Origin: Spiroplasma apis B31 | Lineage (GTDB): Bacteria; Bacillota_I; Bacilli_A; Mycoplasmatales; Mycoplasmataceae | NCBI RefSeq assembly: GCF_000500935.1 | Contig: NC_022998.1 | Span: forward strand, 62,001-126,000 | DNA: 64,000 nt | Reading direction: 5' to 3' | In this document: one piece after another, positions 21,782 to 32,326 of the stretch | How positions within the stretch are numbered: the stretch's first letter is position 1 | Layout: the number at the start of each line of letters is the position of its first letter | The notes under the pieces: model-generated | What the model saw: only the letters and a program-made list of their open reading frames with translations | Databases searched by the model: none | What the model was told of the DNA's origin: nothing | Position numbers and translations under genes: made by a program

Positions 21782-22190
21782 GGGGGTGCCCTGGTTTCGA
21801 CAGGATATATCCTTGCTATAACTGCAGTGGTTTGGTAGACCTTAATACTTCTAGGTTTGATAAAATGCAAACAAAAATAAAAATGAATTTGAAATGCCAG
21901 CATTCATGATCAATAATGCATCAGCTGGAGTTGCTTTAGCAGCTTAATTAAACAATAGTTTAATAGCATTCAACACTATTCGATGTTCTTGTACTTCATT
22001 GTGTAGTGCCTTACCTAGTACAATAGAGTGAACTAATTTGGTGATAAACTCACTCGAAATTAAACACCAACACTAAAAACGATTTTTTGTTAACTTCTGT
22101 AGTTTCTAGTGTATATAAAAGTTAACTAAACTGTAGACGTTATGGTTAGGAGTATTTTGGACGCGGGTTCGATTCCCGCCATCTCCACCA
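21782..22190 (+). ncRNA. ssrA: Transfer-messenger RNA (tmRNA)
   Basis: tmRNA rescues stalled ribosomes by acting as tRNA-Ala and then as message. The 5' end GGGGGTG pairs with CATCTCC at the 3' end before an encoded ACCA, and the T-arm GGGTTCGATTCCC is present. The 5' domain has the diagnostic CCCTGGTTTCGACAGG. The resume codon is GCA at 21867, and the tag reading frame runs to TAA at 21945-21947. The 26-residue tag begins ANKNKNE, contains EMPAF, and ends ALAA. Its hydrophobic C-terminus fits the mollicute situation in which Lon rather than ClpXP degrades tagged proteins (known for Mesoplasma florum). A T run follows directly and may end transcription. Confidence 0.97.
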
Positions 22191-22233
22191 TTTTTTTTGT
22201 TTAATTATAGTATAAGAAAGGAATGTGACATCT

Positions 22234-24180
22234 ATGAATTTTACATCATCGCTAATCGCATGTCTTTCTTACATTATAATTACAATTTTAATATTTACCA
22301 TCACGTGAGGACTCTCAAAACATCTTTTTGAAAAAATAAAAATTTACTACGAATTAGTTCTTGGCGTAGCACTTGGTGTTTTATCTTTGTTTGGTGTAAT
22401 TATAATTTCTCTTCTAATGTCTAAGGATAAAAATTTACAGTTATCAATTTTGTTACCTATATTTTTATTTTGAACTTGTTTATTATTCATTTCTCCTTAT
22501 TCTTCTATTGGGGTTCTTAGTTGTAATTTAATAGCTCTTTTGTTATTTCCAAAAATATTCCCAGAATATTTCGGACAAATCGAAGGAGCAGCAATGATCT
22601 CAATAGTGGTTTTAGCATACTCAGTAACCTTTATATTATTTTTTATAAGTTTGTTTTATAAAAAAATAACAAAAGGACTGATATGATCAGTTACAACGTT
22701 CTTTATTTTATTGAGTGGTTTTGTATCATTCATGCCAATCATAAAAGATAAAACAGCTTTAAATAATTTTGGTACCTTATTATTATGGTTGGGTGTAAGT
22801 TATCTAGCATATGCATACTTAACAGTTGTTAATCAAGTTCACACTCATGCAATTAAATTGCAAAACATTGTAAGGTATGAAGATCAATATTATCTTAACT
22901 CTGCATCTGCACACGAACAAATTTTGAATAATATTTGAAAAAATAAAATCAGGTACGGTATTTATTTAAATTATTATATATCCAACTTTGAGAAGTTTGA
23001 AACAAAAGTAAATACGAACATTAAAGAAACTATAGTATCTGAAATCTCTTCACAAGCTTACAACTTGTTCTCCAATAAGTTTTCGGGTTCAATATTCTTC
23101 AAGCCGAATTACAAAAACTTTGGGGTTTTCATTCCCTTAATGGAACATGACCAATTAGCTGACAAAGAGAAAAAAGAAGTCTTATCGAAGGAAGTGGAAC
23201 TAATAATCAAAAGCATTACCTCAGATTTCTTTATAGAGAATTATAGAGTAAGTGTAAAAATTAAATCAGTCATGTCATTTTATGGTCTACATTCTAACAA
23301 TCTTGATACACTTCTTGAATATAATAACTTAGCACAAAGTCACATAACCTTTGCTAACGAGCAAGTATTAAATGAGATTCAACCACAACAAATAACTAAA
23401 CAAAAAAATAGAAATAAAAAGATGCTTTCTTTAAATGAAATTGTAGCATTGAATCACTGTTCTGTGCTATTTGAACCTATTTATTTCTCAGGGATAAAAG
23501 ACTTTTTTGGTTACAATTTGAATAATATGATCGAAGGTTCTGAAGTAAATTCATCTCTTTTTGAAGAAAATAAAAACATAATTGAAAATTATGGACTTCA
23601 GTCTTTATTTACTAGATATCTTGCACTCTATTCTATTAAAACATTGGCTAAATACAAAATTAAAGATAAAAAATTATTTTTAAGTTATGACATTGGTTAC
23701 TTTACTAGTCCAGAATTTGACTTCCAAGATTTTATAACTAAAATTAATTTATATAAAATAAATAAAAAGAACTTGGTAATTTGTTTTGATATAACACAAG
23801 AAGTGGTTAACAAAAATTACCTAGAAAAAAACATTAATCTTTGCATGGAAAAAGGACTTAAGATAGCTGTAACTAACTTCGGAGCACTTGGAACAGATTT
23901 TAGCTTGTTGGAATTTTATAAACCTACTTATATCTTTTTAGAAGGAGACATTGTAAAAAAAATTAACTTAATAAAAGAGAATGAAGCTATATTGTTAAAC
24001 TGTATAGCTATTGCAAATAAACTAAAGGCTAAATTAATTGCACAAAGAGTAGATACTTATATGATTTATAAAACTTTAAAATCAAAAGGTGTAGAATATT
24101 TTAGTGGCGACCTAATAGGAAGCTCAAGTGAACCTACACCATTAATTGGTACAGAACTTAGATATTTATTAAACAAATAA
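22234..24180 (+). CDS. Membrane protein with degenerate GGDEF-like and EAL domains
   Basis: The 648-residue protein has about seven hydrophobic segments (residues 5-215). Next comes a region with the outline of a GGDEF domain (about 235-340; the GGDEF loop position reads KNFGVFIPL), then an EAL-fold domain (about 405-645). EAL landmarks are recognisable but catalytic residues are gone: the EAL motif reads NLN in FFGYNLNN, the DDFG motif reads TNFG (residues 547-550), the KID motif reads EGD, and the later AEGVE reads AQRVD. It therefore should not make or break cyclic di-GMP. Ligand-sensing or scaffolding is possible. It lies alone after tmRNA and 19 bases before mgtE. Confidence 0.75.
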
Positions 24181-24199
24181 AAAAGGAGTAAAAAAAATT

Positions 24200-25651
24200 G
24201 TGGAAAAAAATAAAATACAAGAGTTAACAAAAAATATCCTTCATTGTCTAGAAGAGAATAATGTAAAGAAATTAAGAGAAATAAGTGAAGACAACTACCC
24301 AGCGGACATAGCCGAAGCATTGGAAGAACTTGAAAACAAGTATATTTTGATAGCTTTAAGGTTATTCTCTACTGAAATAAGTGGGGAGATATTTACTTTC
24401 TTAGATACTGAAATACAAGAGGAAGTTGTAAAGCAATTCTCTTCAAAACAAATAAAAGAACTTTTTGAGGAAATCTACACAGATGATGTTGTAGAAATAC
24501 TCGAAGAAATGCCTTCTAACATCGCTAAAAAAATTTTACGTTCTGCTTCTAGAGAATCTAGAATGCAGATTAATGAAATTTTAAAGTATGAAGAATACTC
24601 AGCAGGAAGCATCATGAATGTCGAGTATACTAAACTTCGTATGAATTGGACGGTTGAAAAAGCGATTGAAACAATCAAGGCCGAAAGAGATAAAACTGAG
24701 GAAGTCTACGATTTTTTTGTTGTTGACGAACTTAATAATTTAAAAGGATTTGTTGAACTTAAAGAGTTATTTTTCTCCAAACCAGAACAGTTAGTCAAAG
24801 ATGTTATGGATGATAGAATAATTTATTCTTATACCAAAACAGACCAAGAAGAAGTAACAGAAAAGTTTAAAAAATATGATATTACAACTTTACCAATTTT
24901 AAATAGTCAAAACAAGCTTGTAGGAATAATAACTGTCGACGATATAATTGATGTCATAGAAGAAGAAGCAACTGAAGATATTCAAAAAATGGCTGGAATT
25001 AGTCCAACAGAAGACGAGTACTTCAAAACTAGTGTTTGAAAAATGGTGAGATCTAGAACCTTATGATTATTGATATTAATGTTGTCTGCAACCTTAACCC
25101 AAATAGTTATCATACTTTTCATGAAAAAGTATAATATAGATACTAAAGTTTCAAGTGCAAATGGAACATGAAATATAACTTATATAGTCACAATGCTCCT
25201 TATGCCTTTGATAACCGTTATATCTGGCACTTCTGGAAACGCCGCCAGTCAAACATCGACGATGGTCGTTCGTTCATTATCTTTAAAAGAAGTTGAAGCT
25301 AAGGACTTTTTTAAGATTTTATGAAAGGAACTGCGTGTTGCATTTTTTGTGGGATTAATACTTATACTTGTGAACTTTATAAGAATGATTGTTATTTATA
25401 GTGTCGAATACAAAGGAAATATTAATAGACAAGAATTATGACACACTATCGCAACAATAACTATTGCTATGTTTTTAACTTTGATGGTTTCAAAAACTCT
25501 TGGTGTTTTGTTACCGATATTTGCCAAAAAAATAAAGTTGGATCCTGCAATAATGGCGGCACCCTTACTCACTACATTGGTGGACGCTCTTGCTACCGCA
25601 ATATTCTTCTCAGTTGGTCTAATATTCTTTATGCCCCAAATTAGCGTTTAG
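24200..25651 (+). CDS. mgtE: Magnesium transporter MgtE
   Basis: MgtE is a Mg2+-gated Mg2+ channel. The 483 residues comprise the N domain (about 1-125, with many acidic residues and the EILEEMPSNIAKKIL repeat), two CBS domains (about 130-255, with SAGSIMN and LVGIITVDDIID), and a five-helix membrane domain (about 280-480) that includes the conserved SGTSGNAASQTSTMVVRSL pore segment. Start is GTG 24200 with AAAAGGAG upstream. UGA codons in the membrane domain encode Trp. No Mg2+ riboswitch is visible in the short upstream gap, so control is probably at the protein level through the N and CBS domains. Confidence 0.95.
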
Positions 25652-25659
25652 GAGTTTTC

Positions 25660-26310
25660 ATGAGATTAAGAAATAAAAGATGAACAGATGAGTATATTGA
25701 AAAGAATAAACACAAAATGTTAGATACTACACACAAAGCAGATTTAAAAAAGCTTTTCGATAATGAGAATGAAGTTTATTTAGAAATAGGCTGCGGTAAA
25801 GGACAATTTAGTATTGAAAGCGCAATAAAATATCCAAATAGAAACTTTATTGCAATGGAAAAAGAAAAAACTGTCATTGGCGTGGCTTTAAAAAAAGCAT
25901 TAGAAATCAATAGTCAAGAGTTAAATAATCTATACTTTTTAAATAGCTACGCCGAAAACCTAGAAAATATCTTTGAAAAAAACTCATTAGGGGGAATATA
26001 TTTAAATTTTTCGGACCCTTGACCAAAGTCAAGACACTATAAAAAAAGATTGACTTATCAAAGTTTTCTAGAAGTTTATTTTAAGATACTTAAAGAAAAT
26101 GCTATTATTGAGATTAAAACAGACAATGATGATTTATTCAATTTTAGTATCGAACAAGCAAAAAGCTCAAAATTTGAAGTAATTTACAGCACCACTGACT
26201 TATACAATGATTTTGAACAACTTCAAAATAATATACCGACCGAATACGAAATTAAGTTCCATAAAATGGGCAAAAACATAAATAAATTAATATTAAAAAA
26301 ATGTCCTTAA
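25660..26310 (+). CDS. trmB: tRNA (guanine-N7-)-methyltransferase
   Basis: TrmB methylates G46 in the tRNA variable loop using S-adenosylmethionine. The 216-residue product has the expected length. The SAM-binding motif is EIGCGKGQF, followed by acidic residue-ending strands and the family motif NFSDPWPKSRHYKKRL, whose Trp is encoded by UGA at 26020. ATG 25660 lies 8 bases after mgtE and has TAGGAG overlapping the mgtE stop. The gene end overlaps the left arm of a bidirectional terminator. Confidence 0.95.
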
Positions 26311-26326
26311 TTAAAAGGACATTTTT
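26296..26326. terminator. Bidirectional terminator between trmB and convergent gene
   Basis: Twelve-base inverted repeat (26296-26307 with 26315-26326) containing the last trmB codons; A and T tracts on both sides serve both directions. Confidence 0.85.
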
Positions 26327-26328
26327 GT

Positions 26329-26868
26329 TTACTCTTTTTTCTTAACGTTTTCATAATATGTTAAATAGTCGTTTTTAAAATCTTCATTCGTCTTAAACAC
26401 AAACAATGTCATTCCAAAAAACAAATAGAAATAAACTATATTCAAGAAGTATACCAACAAATATATCCACCAAAAGTTTTCTATTTGGGTTAATCAACTT
26501 TGTTTATTAATCATTGAACCACTTGCAACCTCTATAAAAAAACACCCTATGGTAAATATATGAATAAATAAGTGTACATACCTACTTTTTTTAATTTCTA
26601 TGGCCTTGGTCTCCTCTACAAATGTGACTTGAACATTGTAGAATAACGAAATTGTTGACTTACTCATATTCATGATTTTACTTATGAATAAAATTATGAC
26701 AAAGTTTAAACTGATTTGTAACGATCAAGATATTTTTTCTCTAGTCGCAATTGAAAGTGAGCTAATTATTATAATTGTTATCAATAAAATGGTAAATACG
26801 GTGCTTGCCATCCATAATACTGGTTTTCTTAATACTTTCTTTATTTTTTTAAATTCCACTTTTTTCAC
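26329..26868 (-). CDS. Four-helix membrane protein, unknown function
   Basis: On the minus strand, with TGA as Trp, there is an open frame of 179 codons. The product has four strongly hydrophobic segments: ASTVFTILLITIIIISSLSIA, a region around ISLNFVIILFISKI, then LFIHIFTIGCFFIEVA, and WWIYLLVYFLNIVYFYLFFG. Its Lys/Glu-rich ends are cytoplasmic-looking. I do not recognise the family. The start is uncertain: two in-frame GTG codons (26866-26868 and 26857-26859) are possible and neither has a strong ribosome site; no ATG exists before the first helix. It converges on trmB over a shared terminator, which supports a real gene. Confidence 0.6.
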
Positions 26869-27000
26869 CGTATTTATTATAACTTTGATTATTGTAGAAG
26901 CAAAAAAGATTTCAAACTCCTACCTACGAAGTCTAAACTTTTTTCAGAAATACTTTCAATATAAGCCTTTATTAGGGGGAGTATAAAAGTTAATTTATAT

Positions 27001-27029
27001 TTAAAAAATGTAATATTTAATACTATAAT
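27001..27029 (+). promoter_or_regulatory. Promoter of the nucleoside-uptake operon
   Basis: TTAAAA (27001-27006) and TATAAT (27024-27029) are spaced by 17 bases and would start RNA just before the riboswitch aptamer. Confidence 0.6.
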
Positions 27030-27048
27030 TAAATTGTAAATGATTTAG

Positions 27049-27167
27049 AGCTTATATATTTCAACATAAAGGGTTGAAGTTTCTACAGTCAAACCAATTT
27101 GACTACTATAAGTTATGGAGGTAAAGAGAATTGATAATAGATTTTATTAATTGTTCTTTACCTTTTT
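27049..27167 (+). ncRNA. Purine (guanine-type) riboswitch with terminator
   Basis: P1 is AGCTTATA (27049-27056) with TATAAGTT (27107-27114). P2 is TTCAAC/GTTGAA with loop ATAAAGG, J2/3 is GTTTCTAC, P3 is a 7-base stem AGTCAAA/TTTGACT with loop CCAA, and J3/1 contains A-C-T. The loops can make the GG/CC kissing contacts of purine riboswitches. The specificity base at 27106 is C, which means guanine rather than adenine. J2/3 keeps the U51 equivalent (27084), unlike the 2'-deoxyguanosine variants known from Mesoplasma florum. A terminator hairpin (27119-27137 with about 27144-27163, then T5) follows, giving an off-switch: guanine binding should stop transcription of the purine uptake genes. Confidence 0.88.
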
Positions 27168-27219
27168 AATAATTAAAATGAGCTTGATTTGTCTTTTACA
27201 CAAATAAGGAGAAACTCAT

Positions 27220-28602
27220 ATGAGAAAATTGTTAACAAGTTTAATGGTGGCTACAATTGCCACTTCAAGCGCATCGACAGCAGTGTCTTGCGGAAAAAAA
27301 TATACTAGATGATCAGAAGTTTATGTAATTACTGATTCAGGTAAAGTTATGGACAAAGCCTTCAATGAAAGTGGTTACAATGCCGGTAAGGAAGTTATGA
27401 AAATGTTAGATGTTAAAACTTCTAGTGGAAGTAACTATGATGGTATTTCATATATAGAGTCAAAAAGTGAAAGTGATATTCAAAATAATTATCAAACAGC
27501 TAAAAACGGTGGAGCAAAAACATTAATTCTTCCAGGTTATAAGCATGGTGGGGAAAATTTAGAAAAAGCAGCCAGCATTGTTGAAAATGTTGTTGTAATC
27601 GATGTACCTAATAAAGACAAGAAACAAGAAAAAGCGTTGCCAAATGTAACTGGATTACTTTATAGAGCAGATATATCTGGATTCTATTCAGGCTTCGCAG
27701 CAATAATTTATTCACTCTTGAATGATAATTATAAAGACAAAAAATTACGCTTGTCTACATTTGGTGGTGAACATAATGGAACAGCAGTTGATAGCTTTAT
27801 GCATGGTTATTTAGCAGCTATAGATACTTATAATACAATGAAAGAATCTAAAAAACCGGTTATAGAGAAATTATTCAAAGATAATAATAAAACCGACGAC
27901 CAAATCAAAAATATGCTAGAAGTTAATGTAGAAAGAGTAACTTCTCAAAGTGATGGCCCAACAGGAGACAAAGACTCTAGTTGATTTTCAAATAGTTTCA
28001 ATCCCGGTGGTGGAAGAATCATATCAGATAAACTAATTAATGAAGGTTCGGATGTTATTATGCCAGTTGCTGGTGCACAGGTAAATGACTTGCTAAGTGT
28101 TATCAAAAACAAAGGTGACTCTACAAAAGTTAAAGTTGTTGGGGTAGATATAGATCAAGCAGAAGTATACGATACCCACAAAGGTTTATTTATAACATCT
28201 GCAGAAAAAGATATTGTCTCATCAACAGTATTAGCTATGTCTCATCAAGACAGTTATATTAGTAATGATAATCTTTTCAATGCAGCAAATGAAAAATATA
28301 AAGATATCAGTGTAACTGAGGACGCTGATAAAGGGTATGAAAAAGTAAATATAACTGAAAAGAAATCATGAGCTGGAACCACTAAATGATTTGGTGGGAA
28401 ATTCTCTTCAGGAAATAGCAATCTCTTATCTTCAGATTTACACGACGCTATAAAAAAACTTTTTGATGAAAACAACCTATTAGAAGCTTCTAAAAATTAT
28501 TTCAAAGAATACGCTAATAAAGGTGCAAAAGAGTTGCTTTCAAAAGTCGCAATAAAAGAGTTTTCAGAAAAAGTATTAGAAGCAAAACAAAGTACAAAAT
28601 AA
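27220..28602 (+). CDS. BMP-family nucleoside-binding lipoprotein
   Basis: This is the substrate-binding lipoprotein of a purine-nucleoside ABC importer. The 460-residue precursor has a signal peptide with lipobox AVSC (Cys at residue 24), so it is lipidated by Lgt. The mature part follows the PnrA/BMP plan: VITDSGKVMDKAFNESGYNAG at the N-terminus, then LILPGYKHG, a GGEHNGTAV segment, VIMPVAGAQ and VKVVGVDIDQAEVY. UGA codons (27310, 27982, 28369, 28387) are Trp. ATAAGGAG precedes the ATG. It is directly behind the riboswitch and followed by a small hairpin and the ATPase gene. Specificity for purine nucleosides is inferred from the riboswitch and deoD. Confidence 0.92.
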
Positions 28603-28609
28603 AATTTAA

Positions 28610-28640
28610 TAATGACCGTCTTATAACCGGTCATTTTATT
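28610..28640 (+). terminator. Intra-operon hairpin after the lipoprotein gene
   Basis: AATGACCG (28611-28618) pairs with CGGTCATT (28628-28635), with a weak T run. It may reduce read-through so that the binding protein is made in excess over the membrane components. Confidence 0.6.
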
Positions 28641-28659
28641 ACGAAAAAAGGAGTTAAAG

Positions 28660-30192
28660 ATGGAACAAAATTATGCCGTTGAAATGGAGAATATATCGAT
28701 GGTTTTTAATGGCAATATTGTTGCCAATAAAAATGTTAATTTTAAAGTCAAAAAAGGTGAAATACATGCATTAGTCGGAGAAAATGGTGCCGGTAAATCA
28801 ACTCTTATGTCAATCTTATTCGGTATTTACGAACCCACTTCTGGACTTATTAAAATTAATGGTAAAGTTGAAACTATTTCCAATCCTGTGAAAGCATCTA
28901 AGTTAGGAATAGGTATGGTTCACCAACACTTTAAGCTAGTTGATATTTTCCCTTTATGAAGAAATATTGCTTTAGGTAATGAAGAAACTTTTTTTAATAT
29001 GTTCGTATGACAAAATAAAATAAAAAAAGATATCAAAAATATTATGGAAAAATATAATTTTCATATCGATTTGAATAAACCTGCTGGTAGTGTTAGTGTT
29101 GGAATGCAACAAAGAACAGAAATATTGAAAATTCTTTATAGAGAAGCAGATATTTTGGTTTTTGATGAACCAACAGCTGTACTTACACCTCAAGAGATTG
29201 AAGAACTTATGAAAGTTATGAAGGAATTACAACAGGCTGGAAAGACCATAATATTCATTACTCACAAAATGGCCGAAATCTGAGAAGTCGCAAACAGAGC
29301 AACTGTAATTAGAAAAGGTGAGGTTGTAGACACATTTAATATCAAGGATACTCGTATAGAAGATCTTGCCACAGCTATGGTTGGTCGTAAATTAGTTGAG
29401 GTTAAAAATAATTACACAAAACCATCACCTGAGGTAGTTTTGGAAATGCAAGATATCAGTGTGAAAAAACACACCAATCACAAAGTACTTGGTCTAAAAA
29501 ACTTCAATCTAAAAGTACACGCAGGAGAAATAGTGGCGATTGCGGGTGTTGAAGGAAACGGGCAACACGAAATAGTGAACGCAATAACTGGTATGACAAA
29601 AATAACAAAAGGGAAAATTCTTATAAACGGTGTAAATATTACAAACTCTTCAATCAAAAAACGATATGAAACTTATAAAATTAGACACATTCCCGAGGAC
29701 AGACATAAACATGGTTTGGTTCTTGATTTTAATCTTTTAGACAACCTAGTTTTGCAAGATATCTCAAATAAAAAATTTAGCAAGTTCGGAATTTTGAACT
29801 TCTCTTCAATTCAATCCGATGGCCAAAAAATTTTATCAATGTATGATGTTAGAAATGCTCAATCTGGTTTTGCAATCGCAAGACAACTTTCTGGGGGTAA
29901 TCAACAGAAAGCCATAGTAGGTAGGGAGCTATCAAGAGAAAGTGATCTAATAGTGATTTTCCAACCTACGAGAGGTTTGGATGTAGGCTCTATAGAATAT
30001 ATACATAAACAAATATTAAAGGCAAAAGAAAAAGGTAAGGCTATTTTATTAATATCATATGAATTGTCAGAAGTTATGGCATTGGCTGATAAAATAATGG
30101 TAATAAATTCTGGGTCATTAGTAGGAACACTTAATGGTAACGGTGTGAGAAAAGAAGATATAGGTAAAATGATGTTAGGAAAGGGTAGATAA
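28660..30192 (+). CDS. Nucleoside ABC transporter, double ATPase subunit
   Basis: The 510-residue protein has two ABC domains in tandem. The first (about 1-245) has Walker A GENGAGKST, QHFKLVD, a degenerate signature VSVGMQQRTEIL and DEPTAVLTP. The second (about 255-505) has the reduced Walker A GVEGNGQ, ILSGGNQQK-type signature QLSGGNQQKAIVGREL and a Walker B-like FQPTRGLD, a pattern normal for the YufO/NupO and sugar ABC families. It energises the two permeases downstream. AAAAGGAG precedes the ATG; the permease start follows the stop after one base. Confidence 0.94.
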
Positions 30193-30193
30193 T

Positions 30194-32326
30194 ATGGATT
30201 TTAATTTGAATAGATGAATACGAAATCAAAAGTTCAAAGCCCTTTTAGCTGGTGATAAAGTTAAGGAAAAAGCAAACTATCTAAAATCTTCAATAATCGC
30301 AATAAGTATTGGTTTAATTATCGGTGCAATAGTTGTTTATATTAATGGATATGATGGATTAGGCTTTTTAGTTAGTTGCTTTGATTATGCAATAAGTGAA
30401 TCAACTATAAACAAGACAATGAATTATTTTGCTGTTTATATGTTTATGGGTCTTGGTCTTGCGCTTGGATTTAAAGTTGGAATTTTTAATATGGGGGGTT
30501 CTGGTCAAGCTATTCTTGGACTAACATTAGCAAGTCTAGCAATCGGTTTAAAAGCGAAACATGATAACATTTCTTTTTCAGAAGTAAATTCTTCATTTAT
30601 GTTTACTGCGTTCCTTTTATTTATTTTTTCAGGTGTAATCGTATCATTAACCGCAGGTTTATTAAAAGTTTTATTTAATATTCATGAAGTCGTAACAACA
30701 GTTATGTTAAATTGAGTAGTATGATACTTCTCAAAATGAATATTGTCTGCGGATTTTACAAAGTCAATAGTTCCTCAAGATATTATTGGCACAACACCGT
30801 CTTTAAATTCAAGTTGGTTAAATATTGGTGATAATAATTGAGCACTTGGTGTGATATTAGCATTTTTATCTATATTAGTAATGTATTTATTAATTACATT
30901 TACAACTTTTGGTTTCAAATTCAGAGTTGTTGGTAAACAACCAGAAGCAGCCCATTATGCTGGTATAAAAAATAAACAATATATTATTCTAACAACAGCT
31001 TTACAAGGACTATTTATAGGTCTTGGAGCAATGTTTTATTGAATGAATATTAAACGAAATGAAAATATCGTAAATGAGTTACTTCCTTCAATTGGTTTTG
31101 ATGCAATTCCAATTACTCTCGTAGCTTTTAATAATCTAATTGGGATAATTCCAGTGGCATTGATTTGAGCTTCTCTTCAAACGGGTAGTGAACAAGCTAT
31201 CGGTATTGAATTTATGGGTCTATCTGAACAAGTTCCACAATTAATATTTGGAATCATAATATATGTTTCTGCAATTTATATACTCTTTTTGAAGATGAAA
31301 CCTATCGAGTTACTCAAAGAGTTCATATACCAACTCAAAGATATTACTCTCAAACAAATAGTTACAAGTTATCGAAGTAAAATTGCAGAATTAAATGTTA
31401 GCAAAAAAACTGTTAAATTGTTGTGCAATTTATCTATTTTAAAATTACACTCAAGCAAAACAAAAGAGAGTGACTTGATAAGAAACCTACAAGAAGTGGT
31501 AGACTTATTTACTAGTTATAATCTCAAGAAAGAAGATCAATCATTTTTAATTAGAAATAAGTATAATTCTATTAAAGAATCCATCAAAAAAATTAAATCT
31601 TATAAAGATATTGATGGAGAGAAACCTTTAGATCAAGATCACACAACTTTAAACGCTTTAAAAAAAATCGAAGAAAATTATTTTGATTTTGCTAATGCAC
31701 AAATCAAAAGAGTACAAGACGAAATAAAAGCGGTTAGACATGAACGCTATCAAGAATTTTTAAAAGATTCATATAAGAGTATAGCAATGGACTTTAAAAA
31801 GATGCGTAATCTTAACTGATATCTTTTAATGGACGAATTGATAATTGAAAAAAATAATTCTATTGAAGTTATTAAAAACCTTAAAGCTACTAATAGTCCT
31901 AATGATTTCTTGAGATTAAAAAACGATATTCAAGAAGAACTTAACTTAAAAAGTCTAAATAAAATTTTAACTTTTAAACAACAAGTAAAAGAGATGAAAA
32001 GTGAATGTCTTGAAAAACAAATAAGAGCAAAAGTCTTTTTAAAAGAACTTTGATATGAAAGAAATAATCAAATCAAAATGCTCAAGAATGACAGAAGATC
32101 AGCTATAAAAAGTATAAAAGATGGTATTAACATTTTAGAAGACAGTAAAGTTATATCCATAAAGGAATCAAAAATTTTGGCTTCTAACAAAAACAATGTT
32201 ATGATAGAACCAGAAAAAAACCTTCTGATGGTTAAATATAACAACACCTACAAAAAAAGTTTAGAAGAAATTAAAGCAATCGCTTTTGATAAAGAAAGGG
32301 AGGTTAATAAAACTCATGATTTCTAG
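30194..32326 (+). CDS. Nucleoside ABC permease with long coiled-coil-like C-terminal tail
   Basis: Residues 1-366 form a typical YufP/NupP-type permease: an N-terminal basic region, about eight to ten hydrophobic helices, and conserved segments GFKVGIFNMGGSGQ, NIHEVVTTVMLNW and FRVVGKQPEAAHYAGI. After the last helix the protein continues for about 344 further residues (nt 31292 on) that are Lys/Glu-rich, contain no membrane segments and show heptad-like hydrophobic spacing. That doubles the protein to 710 residues against about 350 for the family. The reading frame is continuous if UGA is Trp, and the start of the second permease overlaps its stop by 11 bases. The tail's role is unknown; it must face the cytoplasm if the usual topology holds. 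Confidence 0.88.

Noticed and set aside
25438-25644. Alternative-frame ORF within mgtE
   Set aside because: Out of frame with the conserved MgtE membrane domain; composition not protein-like.
26672-26986. Open + strand frame of about 104 codons
   Set aside because: It lies opposite the minus-strand membrane protein gene, has no ribosome site and no recognisable product; the minus-strand frame has clear membrane helices and shares a terminator with trmB.
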